A stretch of 64,000 nucleotides of DNA, taken from NCBI RefSeq assembly GCF_022808955.1, contig NZ_JAKZEY010000045.1, positions 1 through 64,000 on the forward strand, in the 5' to 3' direction. Under the pieces are notes generated by a model, which worked only from the letters and a program-made list of their open reading frames with translations, was not told the origin of the DNA and did no database searches. The DNA is from Anaerococcus sp. AGMB09787. GTDB taxonomy: Bacteria > Bacillota > Clostridia > Tissierellales > Peptoniphilaceae. The first letter of the stretch is position 1. Each line of letters starts with the position of its first letter. Positions 17,532 through 27,414 of this stretch are shown piece by piece. The translations under genes and the position numbers were made by a program.

Positions 17532-19302
17532 TGGACTAAGTATAATCCGTCTATATGGAATAGGTATAATTTTACTTTATCATATATTTAGGAAATTTCT
17601 TCCAGGAGGCTTTATTGGTGTAAATATAATGTTTGTCCTATCTGGCTTTTTGGTAACCTTCCACTTGTTGGGTGAGATTTACGAATCTTCTAGCCTAGAC
17701 CTAGGAGGCTACTACAAGAAGAGGTTTCTAAGGATTTTCCCTGGACTTTTCTTTATGCTCCTTACGATATCAGTTCTTGCGATTTTTATAAATAAGGACT
17801 ACACGGTAGATTACTTTGACCAGTTTTTGGCAAGCTTTTCTTTTACTACCAACTACTACGAGATTCTAAGTGGAGGCTCTTATGAGGCCCAATTTGTGGA
17901 CCACCTCTTTGTCCATACTTGGTTTTTGGCCATAGAGGTCCATTTTTATTTAATCTGGCCCTTGGTCATAAATTTTCTATATAGGCTTATGGGTAAGGCA
18001 GAAAATAGAATAAAGACCTTTTCTAATTATTTCTTGCTAATAAATTTGGCTCTCTACGCTCTTACCAGTCTTTTAACAATAGGAATGACCCTTGTAGGAG
18101 GTCAGAGGTCCTTTGTCTACTTTTCGGACTTTACTAGGTTTTCTTCATTTTTTATGGGAGCCATGGTGGCTTGCTTTGTAAGGAGGTTCTCCTTTAGGCA
18201 AATCCCCTACAAGAAATTTACCTATGGACTAGGAATAATAATCTTACTTATGTCCCTGGGTCTTTCTTATGACAATGACCTAACATATATCTTGGCATTT
18301 CCTCTAGTTGATATTATGACTGGCCTTGGCATTCTTACAGCTTATTCCAACAGGAGAAGAAAAGAGCATCCTATGATAAGTAAGGCGGCACGATTTACTT
18401 ATCCAATCTACCTCATCCACTGGCCTATCTATGTGATAGCATCAGGGCATTTTGGGACATTGACTGCCATAATCCTCACAATCATTGGAAGTAGTATATG
18501 GGTTATGATGGAATATTATATCTTTGATCCTCTTTTTGTAGGTAAGAAAGTTAGGATAGCTAGTCTAGGAATCACTTTCGATCCGAAGGCTAAGACTAGA
18601 ATAGGAACAGTTGCAGTATCTTTTGCCTTTGCCTTTGCAGTGGCAGGAGGAGTGGCTTACGCTAGTGAGGATATGGTTTCTTTGGAGAAGGATATATGGG
18701 TTAAGTCATTAAACCACGATATAAGTACTATAAGAAAGGATAAGAAGTCCTTAGATGAGCTTCTAGCAAAAACAGACAAAGAGTTGGAAGGTAAGATATC
18801 CCAAATGAATATTACAGCTATAGGAGATTCTATCATTCTTGGTCCTAGTGAGTATCTAGAAGAAAATATCAGTAATTTAAGTATAAATGCCGAAAAATCT
18901 CGACAGCTAGAAGTTGGAGCAGAGCTAATAAGGAATATGGAAAATGAAGGCAGACTAGGTGATATAGTAGTTATGGCCCTTGGAACAAATTCAGTAGAAG
19001 ATCCATATACTAGCCTCAAAAATATAGTAGAGGCTCTACCTGAAGGAAAGAGACTAATCCTCGTTACTTGCTATGATGGAAGGTACCCTAGTCCACATCC
19101 TGTAAGTGTAGCTATGGAAAAAATCGCTAAAGAATATGACTTCATTAGCCTAATGGATTGGGAAAAGGAATCCCTTGCCCATCCAGAGTATTACGAGGGT
19201 AACGATCAGGTTCACTTCTATGGTCATATGGATGCCTATGATGCCTACAAAAATATGTTAAATGATGCAATAAAGGAAGCTTTACAAAAAAATAGCAAAT
19301 AA
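17512..19302 (+). CDS. OatA-like acyltransferase with C-terminal SGNH domain
   Basis: 596 residues. Residues 1-380 form an acyltransferase-3 membrane domain of about ten or eleven helices with the conserved IRLYGIGIILLYH start and GGFIGVNIMFVLSGFL. A linker coiled segment follows, then an extracellular SGNH esterase-like domain (~435-590) with block I AIGDSIILG, block III LGTN and DQVHFYG near the end (Asp-x-x-His). This layout is that of peptidoglycan or polysaccharide O-acetyltransferases such as OatA, which confer lysozyme resistance. The exact acceptor cannot be read from sequence. Confidence 0.9.
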   Translation: MKKEKINGLSIIRLYGIGIILLYHIFRKFLPGGFIGVNIMFVLSGFLVTFHLLGEIYESSSLDLGGYYKKRFLRIFPGLFFMLLTISVLAIFINKDYTVDYFDQFLASFSFTTNYYEILSGGSYEAQFVDHLFVHTWFLAIEVHFYLIWPLVINFLYRLMGKAENRIKTFSNYFLLINLALYALTSLLTIGMTLVGGQRSFVYFSDFTRFSSFFMGAMVACFVRRFSFRQIPYKKFTYGLGIIILLMSLGLSYDNDLTYILAFPLVDIMTGLGILTAYSNRRRKEHPMISKAARFTYPIYLIHWPIYVIASGHFGTLTAIILTIIGSSIWVMMEYYIFDPLFVGKKVRIASLGITFDPKAKTRIGTVAVSFAFAFAVAGGVAYASEDMVSLEKDIWVKSLNHDISTIRKDKKSLDELLAKTDKELEGKISQMNITAIGDSIILGPSEYLEENISNLSINAEKSRQLEVGAELIRNMENEGRLGDIVVMALGTNSVEDPYTSLKNIVEALPEGKRLILVTCYDGRYPSPHPVSVAMEKIAKEYDFISLMDWEKESLAHPEYYEGNDQVHFYGHMDAYDAYKNMLNDAIKEALQKNSK

Positions 19303-19306
19303 AAAT

Positions 19307-19360
19307 AGCTTCTTGGAGGAGTCTAGAATAATCTAGAGAAACCTGCAAGAAGCTTTTTAT
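19307..19360 (+). terminator. Terminator after the acyltransferase gene
   Basis: AGCTTCTTG (19307-19315) pairs with CAAGAAGCT (19346-19354), with an inner TCTAGA/TCTAGA stem, followed by TTTTTAT. It lies between convergent genes. Confidence 0.85.
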
Positions 19361-19361
19361 A

Positions 19362-19946
19362 TTAAAATTTGAAAGAATAATAGTCCTCTACTCCAGACTG
19401 CATAATCTTAGGCTTAAGCTCTTCCTTAGCCTTCTCACCCTTTATGATTTCAACAAGTCTTAGAGCTAGGTAGTTAGTTAGGGCTGCTCCCCTAGATGTT
19501 GTAATATTGCCATCTGTTACGACAAATTCATCTTCTACATAGGATCCTACCCTATCCATCTCATCTTTTACTACTGGGTGAGATGTTGCCCTCTTATCCT
19601 CTAGGACTCCTGCCTTGTTTAGGACTATTGGACCTGCACAAATAGCTGCAATGATTTTGTCCTTATCATCAAAGTCCTTCACTAGATTTATTACCCTATC
19701 ATTATCCCTAAGGGCTATGGCCCCGTTGGTACCTCCTGGTATATATACGCCAAAATAATCATCAGGATTTATCTCATCAAACAAGAAATCTGCCTTGTAG
19801 GATAGTCCATGGGATGTTACAAGTTCAAGGCTATCTTCTGTAGAAACTAGGTCTACAGGAACATCTGATCTTTTCAAATAATCATAAACTGTCAAGATCT
19901 CTATAGTTTCATTTCCATCTGCTACTAGTATCAAAAATTTGTCCAT
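19362..19946 (-). CDS. DJ-1/PfpI family protein
   Basis: 194 residues. Flavodoxin-like fold with the nucleophile elbow AAICAGPIVLNKAG (reactive Cys) and the PGGTNGAIALRDN loop. Bacterial members act as deglycases, chaperones or glyoxalases; the specific activity cannot be assigned. It ends a three-gene minus-strand run with rlmH (10-bp gap). Confidence 0.88.
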   Translation of the reverse strand: MDKFLILVADGNETIEILTVYDYLKRSDVPVDLVSTEDSLELVTSHGLSYKADFLFDEINPDDYFGVYIPGGTNGAIALRDNDRVINLVKDFDDKDKIIAAICAGPIVLNKAGVLEDKRATSHPVVKDEMDRVGSYVEDEFVVTDGNITTSRGAALTNYLALRLVEIIKGEKAKEELKPKIMQSGVEDYYSFKF

Positions 19947-19956
19947 ATAAACTCCT

Positions 19957-20439
19957 TTACTTATGGTATGTACGGTTATTAATTATCATAAAGGCCCTAT
20001 AAATCTGCTCGGTCAATATAACCCTCATGAGTTGGTGGGGGTAGGTCATCTTGCCAAAGGATAGGGACTTATCGGATCTCTTTAGGACATTTTCACCAAG
20101 TCCGTTGGACCCACCTATTACAAAGACCAGGTCCCTGCCAAAGCCATTTACCATCTCATCTTTTATAAGGTCTGCAAAGTCAAGCGAATCCATCTCCCTG
20201 CCACCAATCTCTAGGGTTATAACTAGGGAATCATCTTTTATTTTAGATAAGATCCTCTCTCCTTCTTTTTCCTTTACATCACTAAGCTCCTTATATGATA
20301 GGTCCTCGGGGGCCTTCTCATCATTAACTTCCACTATCTCAACCTTGCTAAATACAGTAAGCCTTTTGAGGTACTCCCCTATAGCCTGCTTATAAAATTT
20401 TTCTTTAATCTTTCCTACACAAATAATCTTTATATTCAT
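19957..20439 (-). CDS. rlmH: 23S rRNA (pseudouridine-1915 N3) methyltransferase RlmH
   Basis: 160 residues, the standard RlmH length. SPOUT-fold motifs: IICVGKIKEKFY at the start, FVIGGSNGLG in the knot and the C-terminal LMRVILTEQIYRAFMIINN with Y-HK end. It methylates Psi1915 in helix 69 of the ribosome. Its start directly follows the stop of the upstream gene. Confidence 0.97.
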   Translation of the reverse strand: MNIKIICVGKIKEKFYKQAIGEYLKRLTVFSKVEIVEVNDEKAPEDLSYKELSDVKEKEGERILSKIKDDSLVITLEIGGREMDSLDFADLIKDEMVNGFGRDLVFVIGGSNGLGENVLKRSDKSLSFGKMTYPHQLMRVILTEQIYRAFMIINNRTYHK

Positions 20440-20835
20440 CTAGTCCTCTTCTATATAGGATAGGTAGTTTTCATATACAAGATTGTAGCCTTCATCTAGA
20501 AGGGCCTCTCCTACAAATTCTTTTATTTCAGAGGTCCTATAAATCTTCCTATCAAGGCCATCAAGTTTCTTAAAAAGATCTACCATAATTATATCTATAT
20601 CTGAAGAGTTAAGTATTTGCTTGGATGTATGGGTGGCATTTCTAATAGACCTCTCTATCTTAGCTGGGTCATACTCCTCTATATTACCGCTCTTCTTGAT
20701 AACATATTTTTTGTCATAATCAAGCAAGTCATCAAGGACTTCTATCTCCGTCTTCTTCAATAGATCCTTAAGGTCAGATAGGTCCAAATTATTTTCCTTC
20801 AAGTATACAATTATCGTATCACTAAGTTTACTCAT
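20440..20835 (-). CDS. ATP-cone domain protein
   Basis: 131 residues. Residues ~45-128 match the ATP-cone (YVIKKSGNIEEYDPAKIERS, then an all-helical part ending VYENYLSYI), the nucleotide-sensing module of ribonucleotide reductases and NrdR. The N-terminal ~40 residues are a short helical extension, and the zinc ribbon of NrdR is missing, so it is not NrdR. It may be a nucleotide-responsive regulator of unknown target. First gene of the run with rlmH. Confidence 0.75.
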   Translation of the reverse strand: MSKLSDTIIVYLKENNLDLSDLKDLLKKTEIEVLDDLLDYDKKYVIKKSGNIEEYDPAKIERSIRNATHTSKQILNSSDIDIIMVDLFKKLDGLDRKIYRTSEIKEFVGEALLDEGYNLVYENYLSYIEED

Positions 20836-21000
20836 AAGCTCCCCCCTAAAATAGTTCCTTAATAATATATACCCAAAGTTGATTGGGAATATTATAAAAA
20901 TTTTAGATAGATAATTATAATTTTAGGCTAATTGAGTAGGTTTTAATGATTTTTCTAATTGTCGTATCAAAAAAAATATTAATTTTTTTTCATGATTGTA

Positions 21001-21028
21001 TTGACAAATAGATAATTAGGTATATAGT
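21001..21028 (+). promoter_or_regulatory. Promoter of the T-box leader
   Basis: TTGACA (21001-21006), 16-bp spacer, TATAGT (21023-21028). TAGTAT at 21025-21030 gives an 18-bp spacer. The gap 20836-21000 shows nothing else recognisable. Confidence 0.85.
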
Positions 21029-21035
21029 ATGAATA

Positions 21036-21316
21036 TAAATGCTAAGAAGTGGAATATTATAAGATACTTCGCCCATATAGAGAGGTATTGGTTGGTGGAA
21101 AATGTCGGGACATATCTTAGAACTAGCCACGGAGCAGCGCATTGAAAGATTAGTAGATGTAGCCAGGTACTCCTGTTATAGAGTTATTCATTAAATGAAT
21201 TGAGAGCATCGTTTGATGAAGAAGAGTGGTACCGCGGAGCAGGTAAAATTTATTTATGATTATAATACCCCTTCGTCTCTTCTACTATTGGTAGAAAAGA
21301 CGGAGGGTTTTTTCTA
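21036..21316 (+). ncRNA. T-box riboswitch, predicted tRNA-Leu specific (specifier CUA)
   Basis: The T-box sequence AGAGTGGTACCGCGG is at 21223-21237 and an intrinsic terminator (CCCTTCGTCT... with AGACGGAGGG, then a T-run) at 21268-21316. In stem I, GTGG (21049-21052) pairs with CCAC (21127-21130) and TAAGATA (21060-21066) with TATCTTA (21113-21119). These enclose a specifier loop whose 3' side is GAA-CUA-G; GAA is the loop-E side, so the specifier is CUA (21123-21125), Leu. Uncharged tRNA-Leu(UAG) would allow read-through into the branched-chain amino acid transporter operon. Confidence 0.93.
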
Positions 21317-21337
21317 CCTAAAATTTAGGAGGAAAAT

Positions 21338-22492
21338 ATGAAAAAGAAATTTATAATGATGGTAGCTATGGCGAGCGTATTTTTTGCTGGATGTGGCTCT
21401 AACGAAAATACTAGCGAAGAAAGTGCAGATAAGGACACAGTAAAAATTGGATCAACCTTCCCAACTACTGGCCAATATTCCAATTATGGAGTTTCTACCC
21501 TAAATGGTGTAAAGATGGCTGTTGAAGAAATTAATGCCAATGGTGGTATAGGTGGTAAACAAATAGACTTTGAATCCCTAGATGATAAGGGAGATCTTAC
21601 TGATACTGTATCAAGCTATCATAAACTTGTAGAAAATGGAGCAGAAGCTATTATAGGAACCAATACATCAGCACCAACCCAAGCAATAGCTGAAGCATCT
21701 GTCGCTGATGGAATACCTTTAGTTACACCAACAGGAGCTGATATCAACATAACTGAAGGCAAGGCCAATGTATTTAGGGCTTGCTATACAAATCCATATC
21801 TAGGATCTGTTGTTGCAACCTTTGCTAAGGAAACATTAAATGCCAAAACTGCAGCAATCTTACAAAATTCTTCAAGCGATTATTCTACAGGAATAGCCGA
21901 TGCCTTTGAGGAGAAGGCCAAGGAACTAGGTATAGAAATAGTTGCCAATGAGTCTTATGGGGAAAATGATACAGACTTCAAGGCCCAACTTACAACTATT
22001 GCTGGTGCTAAGCCTGATGTCCTATTATTGCCAGAATATTACGAAAAATTATCACTTATAACCCCTCAAGCAAGAGAAGCCAATATAGAGGCTACTTTCT
22101 TAGGTGGAGATGGTTGGGATGGTATCCTAAAGACCATGGATGAGTCAAGCTATGATATTATTCAAGATGCTTATTTTGCAAATCATTTTAGTATAGAAGA
22201 TACTGACCCTGAAGTTAAAAAATTCATAGACACTTATAGGGAAAAATACGGTGAAGACCCTACAGCCTTTTCAGCCCTAGGTTATGATAGTGTTTATATA
22301 ATCAAAGACGGATTTGAAGCTAGTAAGTCTGATTCAAATGAAGATAGGATAGCTGCTATCAAGGCTATAAATTTCGAGGGTATCACAGGAGATTTCTCAT
22401 TCGATGAAAATAATAATCCTCAAAAATCAGCTGTAATGATGAAAATAGATGATGGCAAGTATACCTTTGATTCTATAGTTAAACCTAACTAA
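21338..22492 (+). CDS. livJ: Branched-chain amino acid ABC transporter, substrate-binding lipoprotein
   Basis: 384 residues. Lipoprotein signal with lipobox FFAGC (Cys ~19). Periplasmic-binding fold type I: GSTFPTTGQYSNYG at the mature N-terminus, NGGIGGKQI, and the SAPTQAIAEAS loop that contacts the amino acid backbone. As an extracellular lipoprotein it captures Leu/Ile/Val. It is the first gene after the T-box terminator, so expression is controlled by leucine charging. RBS AGGAGG at 21329. Confidence 0.93.
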   Translation: MKKKFIMMVAMASVFFAGCGSNENTSEESADKDTVKIGSTFPTTGQYSNYGVSTLNGVKMAVEEINANGGIGGKQIDFESLDDKGDLTDTVSSYHKLVENGAEAIIGTNTSAPTQAIAEASVADGIPLVTPTGADINITEGKANVFRACYTNPYLGSVVATFAKETLNAKTAAILQNSSSDYSTGIADAFEEKAKELGIEIVANESYGENDTDFKAQLTTIAGAKPDVLLLPEYYEKLSLITPQAREANIEATFLGGDGWDGILKTMDESSYDIIQDAYFANHFSIEDTDPEVKKFIDTYREKYGEDPTAFSALGYDSVYIIKDGFEASKSDSNEDRIAAIKAINFEGITGDFSFDENNNPQKSAVMMKIDDGKYTFDSIVKPN

Positions 22493-22504
22493 TCGGAGTA
22501 TATC

Positions 22505-23392
22505 ATGGATTTTATAAGCCAATTGTTTAATGGGCTACAACTGGGTAGTATATATGCCCTAGTAGCCCTAGGCTATACCATGGTCTATGGTATAGCCAAA
22601 CTAATTAACTTTGCCCATGGTGATATCATTATGGTAGGTGGCTATACAGTATTTTTAGTTATAAATTTACCTATCTTTGATAAGGGATTTCCTCTATGGT
22701 TATCTATCTTTCCAACAATAATTGCCTGCACCCTCCTAGGAATTTTAATTGAGAGGGTTGCCTATAAACCCCTTAGAAATTCTTCAAAGATTTCACTTTT
22801 GATTACAACTATTGGTGTTTCATTATTTTTGGAAAATTTATTTGTTAAGATATTTACATCATCGGCTAAACCAATACCAGCCTTATTGCCTGATATGTCA
22901 GTAAGTTTCTTCGGTATCCACCTATCCTTATCTACCCTTATTACTATTATCGTTACAATAGTCTTAACTAGCTTGTTAAACTTATTTGTAAGCAAAAGCA
23001 AGCTTGGCAAGTCCATGCTCGCAGTTAGTGAAGATACTGGAGCTAGTGAGCTAATTGGAATAAATGTAGATAGGGTAATGACTATGACCTTCGCCATCGG
23101 ATCAGCTCTAGCGGGTATAGCTTCAGTCTTGTATGTATCGACCTATCCACAGATCCAACCCTTTATGGGATCTATGCTTGGTATCAAAGCCTTCACTGCA
23201 GCAGTAGTCGGTGGTATAGGTTCTATACCTGGGGCAGTAATTGGTGGACTTATCTTAGGTATAATAGAAATCCTAACCAGGGCTTTTTTATCAAGTGCCT
23301 ATGCAGATGCTATAGTTTTTCTAATTTTAATAGTGGTTTTGTTAGTTAAGCCAAATGGTTTGTTGGGAAAACTTGAGAAAGAAAAGGTGTGA
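22505..23392 (+). CDS. livH: Branched-chain amino acid ABC transporter permease LivH
   Basis: 295 residues, about eight membrane helices. YALVALGYTMVYGIAKLINFAHGD is the LivH family start region (residues ~16-39), and GINVDRVMTMTFAIGSALAG lies near 185. It forms the membrane channel with LivM. Twelve bases after livJ. Confidence 0.94.
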   Translation: MDFISQLFNGLQLGSIYALVALGYTMVYGIAKLINFAHGDIIMVGGYTVFLVINLPIFDKGFPLWLSIFPTIIACTLLGILIERVAYKPLRNSSKISLLITTIGVSLFLENLFVKIFTSSAKPIPALLPDMSVSFFGIHLSLSTLITIIVTIVLTSLLNLFVSKSKLGKSMLAVSEDTGASELIGINVDRVMTMTFAIGSALAGIASVLYVSTYPQIQPFMGSMLGIKAFTAAVVGGIGSIPGAVIGGLILGIIEILTRAFLSSAYADAIVFLILIVVLLVKPNGLLGKLEKEKV

Positions 23393-23393
23393 T

Positions 23394-24386
23394 ATGTCTA
23401 AGAATAGAAAAATTACTTATTGTGTAACAGGGGCCTTGGTTATTGGATTATTTTTACTTATCCAAGTACTCATTAGCCTAGGTCTAATAAATTCTTATTG
23501 GCAAAATATTTTTATCTTAATATGCATCAATATAATTATGGCAACTTCACTTAATATAACAGTCGGTATCCTAGGTCAGATTAACTTGGGCCATGCTGGA
23601 TTTATGGCATTGGGAGCCTATTCTGCAGGAATATTTTTGAAGACAGGGGTCATAGAAGGATTTCTTGGCTTTATTATAAGCCTTATAATAGGAGGTCTAG
23701 TAGCTGGTATAGCAGGATTTTTGATAGGAATACCAGCCCTTAGGCTAAGGGGAGATTACCTGGCTATAGTAACCCTTGCTTTTGGAGAGATAATAAGGGT
23801 CTTTATAGAAAATCTATCTATAACAGGAGGAGCTCAGGGCCTTGCTGGCATCCCTACTACAAAGACCTTTTATAAATTTTTCTTTGTAATGGTCTTATTA
23901 GTTACTTTGATTTTTACCTATGCATCTAGTAGACATGGAAGGGCAGTCTTATCCATAAGGGATAATGAACTAGCCGCAGAGGCTTGTGGAATAAATGTAA
24001 CCAAGTACAAGGGCCTAGCCTTTGCCCTATCAGCTGTATTTGCTGGTATTGCTGGTTCTTTGTATGCTCAAAACTTCGGTGTCCTTACAGCTAGTATCTT
24101 TAACTACAACAAGTCTTTTGACTACCTAGTTATGGTAGTTCTCGGTGGAATGGGGTCTATGACTGGTGCTATAGTGTCCTCTATTGGACTTACCGTCCTT
24201 CCAGAGCTTCTAAGACCACTTGCTGAATGGAGGATGGTAATCTATGCAGTTATACTAATAGTAATGATGATACGTAGGCCACAAGGTCTATTCGGGAGGA
24301 GTGAGTTTTCCATTAGGAACTTACTAAATATTGATAGATACAAGAAAGGAGATACTGAATATGCAAGTAAAGCAAGTTGTAAATGA
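23394..24386 (+). CDS. livM: Branched-chain amino acid ABC transporter permease LivM
   Basis: 330 residues from the ATG at 23394, two bases after the livH stop (GAAAAGGTG upstream); an upstream in-frame start inside livH is less likely. Motifs: NITVGILGQINLGHAGFMA and the EAA-like RDNELAAEACGIN region. Partner of LivH. Its end overlaps livG by 26 bp. Confidence 0.93.
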   Translation: MSKNRKITYCVTGALVIGLFLLIQVLISLGLINSYWQNIFILICINIIMATSLNITVGILGQINLGHAGFMALGAYSAGIFLKTGVIEGFLGFIISLIIGGLVAGIAGFLIGIPALRLRGDYLAIVTLAFGEIIRVFIENLSITGGAQGLAGIPTTKTFYKFFFVMVLLVTLIFTYASSRHGRAVLSIRDNELAAEACGINVTKYKGLAFALSAVFAGIAGSLYAQNFGVLTASIFNYNKSFDYLVMVVLGGMGSMTGAIVSSIGLTVLPELLRPLAEWRMVIYAVILIVMMIRRPQGLFGRSEFSIRNLLNIDRYKKGDTEYASKASCK

Positions 24387-25140
24387 AAATGTACTTGAAG
24401 TGAATAATTTGAGCATATCCTTTGGAGGATTAAAATCCATAGATAATATAAGCTTTCAAGTAAAAAATGGCGAATTACTTGGCATAATTGGTCCAAATGG
24501 AGCAGGAAAAACCACTCTTTTCAATATGTTATCTGGTATATATACCCCAAGCAAAGGAGAGATTATATTAGATGGTAAAAATATAAATGGTATGGCTCCT
24601 GATAAATTATCTAAGCTTGGTATAGCGAGGACCTTCCAAAATATAAGAATTTTTGATAACTTAACTGTTCTAGATAATGTAAAACTTGCTATGAACCAAT
24701 ATATGAATTACGGTCTTGTATCTGGTATGTTTAGGTTTCCAGGATATTGGAAGGAAGAAAATCATGCTAGCCAAGTAGCCAAGGAAATCCTAGACTTCCT
24801 TGGTATGAAGAAATACTTTAGGGCCTTTGCAGGTTCTCTATCTTATGGTAACCAAAGGAAGCTTGAAATAGCTAGAGCCCTTGCTACAAATCCCAAGATA
24901 CTCTTGTTAGATGAGCCAGCAGCCGGGATGAATGATGCTGAAACAGAAGAGCTAGTCGCTTCAATAAAGGCAATAAGGGAAAAAACTGGCGTTTCAATTT
25001 TACTTATAGAGCATGATATGAACTTGGTCTTGGGAGTATCGGAAAGACTTATAGTCTTAAATTATGGTAAAATCCTTCACCAAGGAAATCCTAGAGAGGT
25101 TATCGAAGACGAACAAGTTATAAAGGCCTACCTGGGTTAG
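24361..25140 (+). CDS. livG: Branched-chain amino acid ABC transporter ATPase LivG
   Basis: 259 residues from the ATG at 24361 (AAAGGAG nine bases upstream). Walker A GPNGAGKTTLFN, signature LSYGNQRKLEIA, Walker B ILLLDEPAAGMND, switch His in IEHDMNLV. The AAGMN after the Walker B is typical of LivG. Cytoplasmic motor subunit. Confidence 0.95.
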   Translation: MQVKQVVNENVLEVNNLSISFGGLKSIDNISFQVKNGELLGIIGPNGAGKTTLFNMLSGIYTPSKGEIILDGKNINGMAPDKLSKLGIARTFQNIRIFDNLTVLDNVKLAMNQYMNYGLVSGMFRFPGYWKEENHASQVAKEILDFLGMKKYFRAFAGSLSYGNQRKLEIARALATNPKILLLDEPAAGMNDAETEELVASIKAIREKTGVSILLIEHDMNLVLGVSERLIVLNYGKILHQGNPREVIEDEQVIKAYLG

Positions 25141-25149
25141 GAGATCAGC

Positions 25150-25863
25150 ATGAGTTTATTAAGAATAGAAAATTTAGAAGTAGCCTATGGCAACATCAAA
25201 GCCCTAAAGGGCATAAGTCTTAGGGTCGAAGAAGGCGAGGTTGTATCCTTGATAGGCGCCAATGGTGCCGGTAAAACAACGACCTTGCAAGCCATATCAG
25301 GACTATTGAGAGCAAAAAGTGGAGATATATTATTCAAGGAAAAATCCATCAAAAAAGAAAAGGCCTACCGTATAAGTAGGGCAGGCATAGGTCATGTTCC
25401 TGAAGGTAGGAGGATCTTTAGCGATTTAAGCGTTGAGGATAATCTTATAGTTGCAACCGTAGCTATAAAAAACAATGATATGAGAATAAATGAGGATATA
25501 GAAAAAATATACGGCCTCTTCCCTGTTCTAAAAGAGAGAAAATTCCAAAAAGCAGGCACCCTATCAGGTGGGGAACAACAAATGCTAGCTATGGCTAGGG
25601 CCCTTCTTACACAACCAAAGGTCTTGCTATTAGATGAACCCTCCATGGGTTTATCACCCTTATTTGTAGAAAAAATTTTTGATACTTTGAAAATCCTTAA
25701 AAAAGCAGGAAAGACAATATTGTTAGTTGAACAAAATGTAAACCTTGCCTTGGATATTGCAGATAGAGCCTATGTCCTAGAAACAGGAAAAATTGTAAAA
25801 GAAGGTAAGGCTTCTGATTTGAAGAATGATTCAGCTATAAAATCTGCCTACCTAGGTATATAG
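25150..25863 (+). CDS. livF: Branched-chain amino acid ABC transporter ATPase LivF
   Basis: 237 residues. Walker A GANGAGKTTTLQ, signature LSGGEQQMLAMA, Walker B VLLLDEPSMGLSP, and GHVPEGRRIFSDLSVEDNL, the LivF hallmark. Last gene of the livJHMGF operon. Confidence 0.95.
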   Translation: MSLLRIENLEVAYGNIKALKGISLRVEEGEVVSLIGANGAGKTTTLQAISGLLRAKSGDILFKEKSIKKEKAYRISRAGIGHVPEGRRIFSDLSVEDNLIVATVAIKNNDMRINEDIEKIYGLFPVLKERKFQKAGTLSGGEQQMLAMARALLTQPKVLLLDEPSMGLSPLFVEKIFDTLKILKKAGKTILLVEQNVNLALDIADRAYVLETGKIVKEGKASDLKNDSAIKSAYLGI

Positions 25864-25904
25864 CCACTAAAAAAGATCCCCTAAGGGATCCAGACTGTAG
25901 ACAA

Positions 25905-25938
25905 AACAGGTAGAAAATACATAATCTACCTGTTTTTT
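25905..25938 (+). terminator. Terminator of the liv operon
   Basis: AACAGGTAGA (25905-25914) pairs with TCTACCTGTT (25925-25934), followed by TTTT. A second small hairpin GATCCCCTAAGGGATC precedes it at 25875-25890. Confidence 0.88.
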
Positions 25939-25989
25939 AATCCATAAATGCTTCAATCAAGTCATTTAAGGGTATTAATTAAATAGATG

Positions 25990-27360
25990 GAGGCAGATAT
26001 GTTACATAAAATAAATCAGATCAAATACAAATGATATCAGTAGACAATTAGTATCAAAAACCATATTTTGAGAAAAATAGATAAATATGTAGACTTCGAT
26101 TTCATTTATGATCTAGTAGAAGAAAAGTATTCATTAGATAATGGAAGGCCAAGTATTGAGCCAGTAATACTAATCAAACTAATATTCATACAATATCTCT
26201 TTAATATTAACAGCACGAGAAAAACAATTAGAGAAGTAGAAGTAAACGTAGCATATGGTCGGTTTTTAGGATTAGACTTTTATGATAAAACACCTTATAT
26301 TTCAACATTTGGGAAAACTATAAAAGAAGCTTCAAAGATACAAACATATTCAATCACATATTTAAAAACATATTAAATCAAGCACTTAAAGATGGATTTG
26401 TAGATAAAAAAAATACAATTTATAGATTCAACACATATAAAAGCTAATGCAAATAGGCACAAAAATCAAAAAGTAAATATAAAACAAAAAGTTATCAAAA
26501 GAAACTGGAAAAGAAATAAACGAAGATAGAGAAAAACATGGAAAAATGAAATAAACTTTCCAGAAAACAAAGAATATAAAAAAGAAACTAAATCAACAAT
26601 AGCTCTGGAAAGTGGACTGTTCCATAAAGGAAAGCGCAAAAAAGTATTTGCATATTCAATACAAACATCCTGTGATAAAAACGGTTGGATACCATGATAT
26701 ATAACATACCTTGGAAATCTTAATGATAGTAATACATTTGAAACATTCTTAAAAGAAAGACTAGAAAAATATGACCTGGATAAAATAATAATGGATGCAT
26801 GAAACAGCAAAATAGCAAAAGAACTAATATATAAATCAATAATGCCAGTATTCCCATATACAAGTCCCAAATGAATTTTGAAATTAGAAAACTCATTTTA
26901 TCCGATAGAATATAGATATGATGAAATTAACTATTGCTATTCTGCCCATAAAATAAAATAATATTGTACTCAACAACGAACAAAGATGGACAAAAGTAAA
27001 AAGAATCTCTGTGAAAATTGTCCAAATTTAAAAAGATGTATAGTAAGTAAAACACATCAAAAAGTAATAACAAGACATATATGGCAATATTACCTAGATT
27101 ATTGTAAATAGTATAGACTAACAAAAGAAGTAAAGAAGACTACAAATTAAGAAAAGAAACAATATAAAGACAATTTGGAAGTGCGAAAGAATACCATGGC
27201 TTTATATATACAAATATGATAGGAAAAGCAAAAGTGGATCTGAAAGCAGCCCTCAGTTTTGCGTGCCTGAATATGATGAAATTAGCAATATTATTAGATA
27301 AAATATTAGGAAATGGGGGTCAAACCCCACCATTTTATAATGAGATTTTTGCAAGAGCTT
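25990..27360 (+). pseudogene. IS1182-family transposase, decayed
   Basis: A DDE transposase reading frame can be followed across the whole segment but is broken by many stops and shifts. Recognisable parts: FDFIYDLVEEKYSLDNGRPS, GRFLGLDFYDKTPYISTFGK (26260-26320), a middle segment with SGLFHKGKRKKVFAYS, and a C-terminal LSFACLNMMKLAILLD near 27290. This order is that of IS1182 elements. Possible worn ends are near 25891 (GACTGTAGACAAAACAG) and 27405 (inverse CTAGACAAACCCTAG). It inserted just after the liv terminator and marks the left border of the accessory island. Confidence 0.85.
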
Positions 27361-27414
27361 AATATTAAACTAAATAGTAGAAATAACCCCGGCAAAAGGC
27401 TAGGGTTTGTCTAG

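Noticed and set aside
20440-20835. NrdR repressor
   Set aside because: The ATP-cone is present but the N-terminal zinc ribbon with four cysteines is absent.
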